Positions 58,614-64,000 of a DNA stretch of 64,000 nt are shown one piece after another. Location of the stretch: assembly GCF_932526225.1 (NCBI RefSeq), contig NC_064039.1:12232139-12296138 (forward strand), written 5' to 3'. The DNA is from Nematostella vectensis. Lineage: Eukaryota > Cnidaria > Anthozoa > Actiniaria > Edwardsiidae. The first letter of the stretch is position 1, and each line of letters begins with the position of its first letter. Position numbers and translations under genes: made by a program. Under the pieces are notes generated by a model that ran no database searches, was not told where the DNA came from, and was given only the letters and a program-made list of their open reading frames with translations.

Positions 58614-58919
58614 AGACCACGAAAGAAAAAGTGTTATCAAATCACTGAAAACACCAGCTGAGTAATGGCTGTGGACTGCTTGATGCGTACGTCGACTAAG
58701 ATAGTTGTACCTGTAACCCCATGAAGATAACAAAAGTGACAGTTAACATATGGACATTTTTAGCAAATTTGCCGCTACGTCTAGGCTCAGAAACCTCAAA
58801 ATGTCGTGCTTTTTGAGTACGCGCCTGCGAAGCATTTAAAAATTTCGGTTGACCTCTTCTCTCACCCCCTCACCCCACTGTGCATGAAATTCGCGGTGAT
58901 GGGAATATGCTGTCAGAGA

Positions 58920-59257
58920 TCAGTCGGGACATTCTGGGTCAAACACTATGGCTGAGACCTCGGGACATTCTGGGTCAAAGACTATGGCTGAGACCTCGGG
59001 TCATTTTGGGTCAAAGACTATGGCTGAGACCTCGGGACATTCTGGGTCAAAGACTATGGCTGAGACCTCGGGACATTCTGGGTCAAAGACTATGGCTGAG
59101 ACCTCGGGACATTCTGGGTCAAAGACTATGGCTGAGACCTCGGGACATTCTGGGTCAAAGACTATGGCTGAGACCTCGAGACATTCTGGGTCAAAGACTA
59201 TGGCTGAGACCTCGGGACATTCTGGGTCAAAGACTATGGCCGAGACCTCGGTTTGAA
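58920..59257. repeat. 36-bp minisatellite
   Basis: Nine to ten near-perfect copies of 'gggacattctgggtcaaaga' followed by 'ctatggctgagacctc'. The unit is open in two forward frames, which explains ORFs of 102 and 126 codons there. Confidence 0.93.
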
Positions 59258-59793
59258 TAGAGATCGCGTATTGAAAATATATCTTGTTTTAAAGCTGGCT
59301 CTGTACAATTATATGCTTATGTTAAGCAAAGATAACTTGTTTAAAACTAAACATTTGTTTAGAAATATTAAAACTGTTAGCGAAAAATGGAAAGAACCGT
59401 GTCTAACGTCTAATCCACCCCATACCGTATAAATGAGTCTTTTACTTCTTCATTCTGTCTTTTACTTACTTTAATAAGTCACTTCCAACAGCTCTAGAGC
59501 AACTGTATTTAATTCATGAATCCTCTTGGATTCTTGTCCCCTCGACATTATTTAGTGGAAGAGGGCCAATCTTTAAATAGGCCGTGTTTATGCGCTTATT
59601 TCTTGTTCTACTTCTGTCACAAAGAAATGTTATCAGACAGTGAGTTGTTTTCACACAACAACACAAAAAAAGTTATATACATATTGTATATTATATAGGT
59701 TATATATTTATAAGAGGTCGTTATTTTCTTTATTTTCAAGCTTGAGGGATGGGCCACAGGGATCCCAAATCTTTAAGCTATATTAACTATTAC

Positions 59794-59935
59794 TAGGGAC
59801 CTAGCATAAGTACCACGACGGCGGCTAGGACAACGAGATCAAAAAAGATACGTGCGCGCTTGGCGATCAATTCCAATATAATTGCAATGGAATAGGCAAA
59901 ACATTATAGTCAGACAAATGAAAATAAACTGAGGC
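59794..59935. mobile_element. Fragment of the 23711-24057 TIR element family
   Basis: It starts 'agggacctagcataag' and continues with 'ggacaacgagatcaaaaaag', 'cgcttggcgatcaatt' and 'acattatagtcaga', then breaks off. About 140 bases of one end remain. Confidence 0.8.
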
Positions 59936-59977
59936 TAAGTTCAAACGTTGTATTATCCATGAGCCGTATTCAATGCA

Positions 59978-60029
59978 AATACACGCAAATGAAGATGAAA
60001 CAATCCACTGGATTCATTTGCGTGTATTT
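59978..60029. repeat. Perfect 17-bp hairpin
   Basis: AAATACACGCAAATGAA and its exact complement are separated by 18 bases. There is no T-run behind it. It may be the centre of a palindromic element. Confidence 0.75.
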
Positions 60030-60174
60030 CTAACAGGATTTACGCTATAAAACACCGGCTAAACGCCTGCATTGGAGGCTAGCAACACAGGAACCAGCAA
60101 AGTAGTTTTTTTTTTTTGATGATACGAAATGTTAGAAATAAAATAATCCATAGCAAGCCCACGTGAGACCTCTG

Positions 60175-62579
60175 TCAAGAATTCCTGATTTCATCTATAG
60201 CACTGAGCGCCTCAGCAAGAGCATTTGCCTTGGCCTTAACGTCCCCTTTGCTTCCTTGCGTTGTGGCTCTGAGCGCTACGGAGTACATTCGCTTCGCTTT
60301 GTCCAGACCCGTCTGCTCCGGACCCTTACCTCGGCCCTTCTGACTGAGACCTTTGACGAGTTCTTTCAGAGCGTTGTTCAACCTTGCCTCTAGTATTGAC
60401 ACAAGAACATCGAGTTCACCTTCGTCCACGTGCTCAGCCACGCCCTCTTTGACTGGTATGTCCCGGATGCCTTTTTCACAAAGAGACGAGTCGTTGTCTG
60501 TTAACCCTGAAGCGACCTCCTGCTGGGCATCAAGTGCACCCTCTTTACCTTTCACGCGATCAGGTGACTAAAAGGCGATGCCGAGATCGTTAGGTTTTTT
60601 ATGCTGACAGAATTAGATTAAGAGCTAAGACGATACGAGACCATAACTCCTACTAGGATTAGTATAAATGCCTAATGATAAATAATAGCTACTTATTTCT
60701 TTCTTTCAGGTAAAAAAGGAATATTGATTTATAAGAGTTCGATCAATGACTTTTTCTTGATTTACCGAGGATTGAGGGGTTTTTGAAAATTACACGAAAA
60801 TCGACCCTCAATCTGATGCCCAGTTTGGTTGTCCATGAGCTTCTAAAAATATCTAAGACTTACGGTTAACTCGGTCCCATGATCCTTTGGTGCCCCGTGC
60901 GCCTAGGAATTCTATATTAAAATCTGACTGAGTCAAATAGAGGCAGCAACTTTATCAACTCATATTTGACCATTTTAAATCGAAATTATCGTTTCTCTTT
61001 AAGTAGGGAACGGAAAACTGGAGAAACAAAAAAACCTCAGTTCAGTACAGGAAATCGAGCCCGGGACTCGGCGGTGAAAGGTACAGCGAACTACAGAGCA
61101 ACGCCAGACATTTTGTCTTTTTCATAAAAGAGAATATGTTGAAAAGGATATAAATGCTGCAGAAAAAATGTCTATAGAAACACAAATCGTATACTACACT
61201 ACGTGTTGAAGCACGGATGAAAATAAAACATTGCCCTTCAAGAGACCGAATAGCTTATCTCTTACCTCAAAACTGCCAGATCTCTTTTCTGTGCGCGAAC
61301 TTCTCCCTCCATGTGTGCTCAGCACTACCAGGGCCTTTCTAGCCTCGAGTAGAGACCCCAGAGCAACTTGCAACGTCTTGACGGCAGCTGATGAGCCCGT
61401 ATGGAGAGCGAGCTGATGCTCGCACATAGCGACTCGCTCCAAAAGGATCCGCATCCACTCGCAAGGGAAGACGTCTGCTCGGATGTACGTGCACGCTTTG
61501 GCGTAGTGCAGCTCGGCCAGGGAGCGCTGCTTCTTTTTAAGGTGGTCGGACACCTGTTGGAACGAACATTGTATTTATACTTATGTATGCTTTAACAGAG
61601 AAAAAAAGCCAGCTTTATCCACCGCATATTTTATATCGCAGCATTGTCCCAGGCGTTCTCACCCGGGATCAGATCGGGCTTCCTGTGGTGGATATTATTA
61701 TATTTGTGACATCACTGGATGAGGTCGTCCCAGACCCTCAGACTGCCTCACTGCCGTTCATCTCCGAACACAGAAACCCGGTAAGAACGCCTGAAACTAG
61801 GCTTCTTGAAACGGTGGTCCACATAAAAAGAACTTTTCAATGTCACGTGACTCACGCGAGTTTCTGCGCCTGCGAGGTGCGAACCTCGTTCACGTGACCA
61901 TGCCCCTCGTTCACTAGACAACGCAAATAGTTCATATGGCCACGCACCTCGTTCACGCGAGCGCGCACCTCGTCACGTGATCAAGCACCTAGCTCAGGTT
62001 ACTACGCGCCATGTTCACGTGACCAGGCACCTCCTTCAAACGACCACGCACCTCCTTCACGTGACCACGCGCCTTTTTCACGTTACCACGCACCCTGTTC
62101 ACGTGACCACATACCTCGTGTTTACGTGACCACGCACCTCGTTACGTGACCACGCACTCTGTTCACGTGACAACGCACCTCGTTCACGTAACCACTTATC
62201 CCTTCACGTGACTATGCATCTCGTCATGCGACCACGCATTTCCTCACGTGACTCCCAACTCTTTCACATGGCAACGCATTTCTTTCCTATGACCACGCAC
62301 CTCGTTCACGTAACCACTTATCCCTTCACGTGACTATGCATCTCGTCATGCGACCACGCATTTGACCCCCAACTCTTCCACATGGCAACGCATTTCTTCC
62401 CTATGACCACGCACCTCGTTCCTGTAAGCATTATGATAAAGAGATGCCAGACGGTGGTGAATAGTCCCCACTCTTCTTTCCACGTCGCCAGGGGCCTGGG
62501 ATTTGCCCGGGAGCTTACTGGGACCTGGTTCGCAGAGCTTTAACGCTTTCATCATGAGTTCAGTGACCTCCTTTTCAAC
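60175..62579 (-). CDS. EDRF1: EDRF1, C-terminal exons (partial gene)
   Basis: Three minus-strand exons, 62415-62579, 61266-61553 and 60175-60567, all phase 0, give the last 280 residues. They read VEKEVTELMMKALKLCE, IHHRLASLYHNAYRNE, then VSDHLKKKQRSLAELHYAKA and ILLERVAMCEHQLAL, matching the end of vertebrate EDRF1 in order and spacing. The final exon is a helical, Lys/Glu-rich region (LVSILEARLNNALKELV). EDRF1 is a large TPR-type protein described as a regulator of globin and GATA1 activity; its role in an animal without red cells is unknown. Upstream exons must lie beyond 64000, behind the 45-bp satellite. The donor of the 62415 exon (AACGAG|GTGCGTGG) is the seed of an intronic repeat. Confidence 0.87.
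61850..62425. repeat. About 21-bp degenerate repeat starting at an EDRF1 donor
   Basis: On the minus strand, units of 'gaacgaggtgcgtggtcacgt' run from the exon/intron junction (AACGAG|GTGCGTGGTC at 62415) for about 560 bases. A longer block of about 140 bases within it is duplicated. Many units contain CACGTG. Confidence 0.88.
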
Positions 62580-62739
62580 CTGTAATTGAAGGGTGGTAAT
62601 AAAAAATAAGACGCATCGTAACACAAAGTATCGAGGCAAGTATTCGCCAATGGTTTCAAGCCTTTGGATTCTTATTGTTTTAGTAAAAACCTCCTAGACG
62701 GTGATAAGTACAACCTAGGTCCTCTAAATACCTTGTACC

Positions 62740-64000
62740 TGTTGATATAACTCATTGTTTGAGCTCTTTGCCCAAGGGAAATTGTTGGTATACCTATTGA
62801 TATAACCCGTAGTTTGCGCCTAGGGTATTGCTGTATACCTATTGATATAACCCGTAGTTTGCGCCTAGGGTATTGTTGTATACCTATTGATATAACCCGT
62901 AGTTTGCGCCTAGGGTATTGTTGTATACCTATTGATATAACCCGTAGTTTGCGCCTAGGGTATTGTTGGTATAACTATTGATATAACCCGTAGTTTGCGC
63001 CTAGGGTATTGTTGATATAACTATTGATATAACCCGTAGTTTGCGCCTAGGGTTTTTTTGTATACCTATTGATATAACCCGCAGTTTGCGCCTAGGGTAT
63101 TGCTGTATACCTATTGATATAACCCGCAGTTTGCGCCTAGGGTATTGTTGTATACCTATTGATATAACCCGTAGTTTGCGCCTAGGGTATTGTTGTATAC
63201 CTATTGATATAACCCGCAGTTTGCGCCTAGGGTATTGTTGTATACCTATTGATATAACCCGCAGTTTGCGCCTAGGGTATTGTTGTATAACTATTGATAT
63301 AACCCGCAGTTTGCGCCTAGGGTATTGTTGTATACCTATTGATATAACCCATAGTTTGCGCCTAGGGTATTGTTGTATACCTATTGATATAACCCGTAGT
63401 TTGCGCCTAGGGTATTGTTGTATACCTATTTATATAACCCGCAGTTTGCGCCTAGGGTATTGTTGTATAACTATTGATATAACCCGTAGTTTGCGCCTAG
63501 GGTATTGTTGTATACCTATTGATATAACCCATAGTTTGCGCCTAGGGTATTGTTGTATACCTATTGATATAACCCATAGTTTGCGCCTAGGGTATTGTTG
63601 TATAACTATTGATATAACCCGTAGTTTGCGCCTAGGGTATTGTTGTATACCTATTGATATAACCCGTAGTTTGCGCCTAGGGTATTGTTGTATACCTATT
63701 GATATAACCCGTAGTTTGCGCCTAGGGTATTGTTGTATACCTATTGATATAACCCGCAGTTTGCGCCTAGGGTATTGTTGTATACCTATTGATATAACCC
63801 GTAGTTTGCGCCTAGGGTATTGTTGTATACCTATTGATATAACCCATAGTTTGCGCCTAGGGTATTGTTGTATACCTATTGATATAACCCATAGTTTGCG
63901 CCTAGGGTATTGTTGTATACCTATTGATATAACCCGTAGTTTGCGCCTAGGGTATTGTTGTATACCTATTGATATAACCCGTAGTTTGCGCCTAGGGTAT
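62740..64000. repeat. 45-bp satellite running off the right edge
   Basis: About 28 highly uniform units ('tatacctattgatataaccc', 'gtagtttgcgcctagggtat', tgttg). Early units (62740-62830) are more diverged. It probably lies in an EDRF1 intron and continues past the window. Confidence 0.95.

Larger units (their letters stand above)
58614..60174. other. SLC17 3' region and intergenic
   Basis: It contains the 36-bp array (58920-59257), the transposon fragment (59794-59935) and a perfect hairpin (59978-60029). No gene is seen; the ORF reading through the array is a product of the repeat. Confidence 0.5.

Noticed and set aside
58880-59260. ORFs of 126 and 102 codons
   Set aside because: They are reading frames of a 36-bp minisatellite, open because the unit has no stop in those frames.

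Overview
The window looks like a gene-dense, intron-rich animal genome. Most introns are short, with GT-AG ends. The gene set is metazoan (CHMP7, AKTIP, ARHGAP19, EDRF1, SLC49A4 and SLC17 relatives, a class A GPCR, a SEA-domain membrane protein and a bHLH factor), and vertebrate protein architecture is well kept. Non-coding DNA is full of poly-G/poly-C dispersed repeats, TIR elements and minisatellites. My best guess is an anthozoan cnidarian (Nematostella-like). This is inference from gene content and texture, not a database match. All gene models were built by hand from splice signals, reading-frame phase and remembered family conservation.

Layout: 1-837, 18-bp minisatellite, probably inside intron 1 of a minus-strand SLC49A4/DIRC2-like transporter (exon 1 at 1131-1419). 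1.4-6.2 kb, non-coding with a segmental duplication. 6188-9622 (+), secreted/membrane protein with TSP1-like, Ser/Thr repeat, SEA and TM regions. 11403-16348 (+), CHMP7. 17385-21961 (+), a bHLH protein with a receiver-like N-terminus, SOHLH-like. 22328-27818 (-), AKTIP/FTS, tail-to-tail with the bHLH gene. 28841-35954 (+), ARHGAP19, head-to-head with AKTIP. 38685-42025 (+), opsin/melatonin-receptor-like GPCR. 46470-58613 (+), SLC17 transporter, with a GRDP-like gene (51071-53907, minus) nested in its 5.5-kb intron. 60175-62579 (-), the last three exons of EDRF1; its 5' part lies past the right edge behind a 45-bp satellite. The genes do not form one pathway. CHMP7 (ESCRT-III) and AKTIP/FTS (endosomal FHF adaptor) are both membrane-traffic factors, but nothing in the sequence links them.

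The most unusual feature is how the tandem repeats relate to splice sites. In at least three genes (SEA protein, SLC17, EDRF1) an intronic array starts or ends exactly at a splice junction, and its unit copies the 5' or 3' splice site, sometimes with adjoining exon sequence. Separately, one 57-58-bp satellite fills an intron in each of two unrelated genes (AKTIP and ARHGAP19), in sense orientation, starting about 45 bp after the donor and ending about 75 bp before the acceptor. The two arrays share a variant last unit. That suggests a mobile tandem-repeat intron filler with defined ends.
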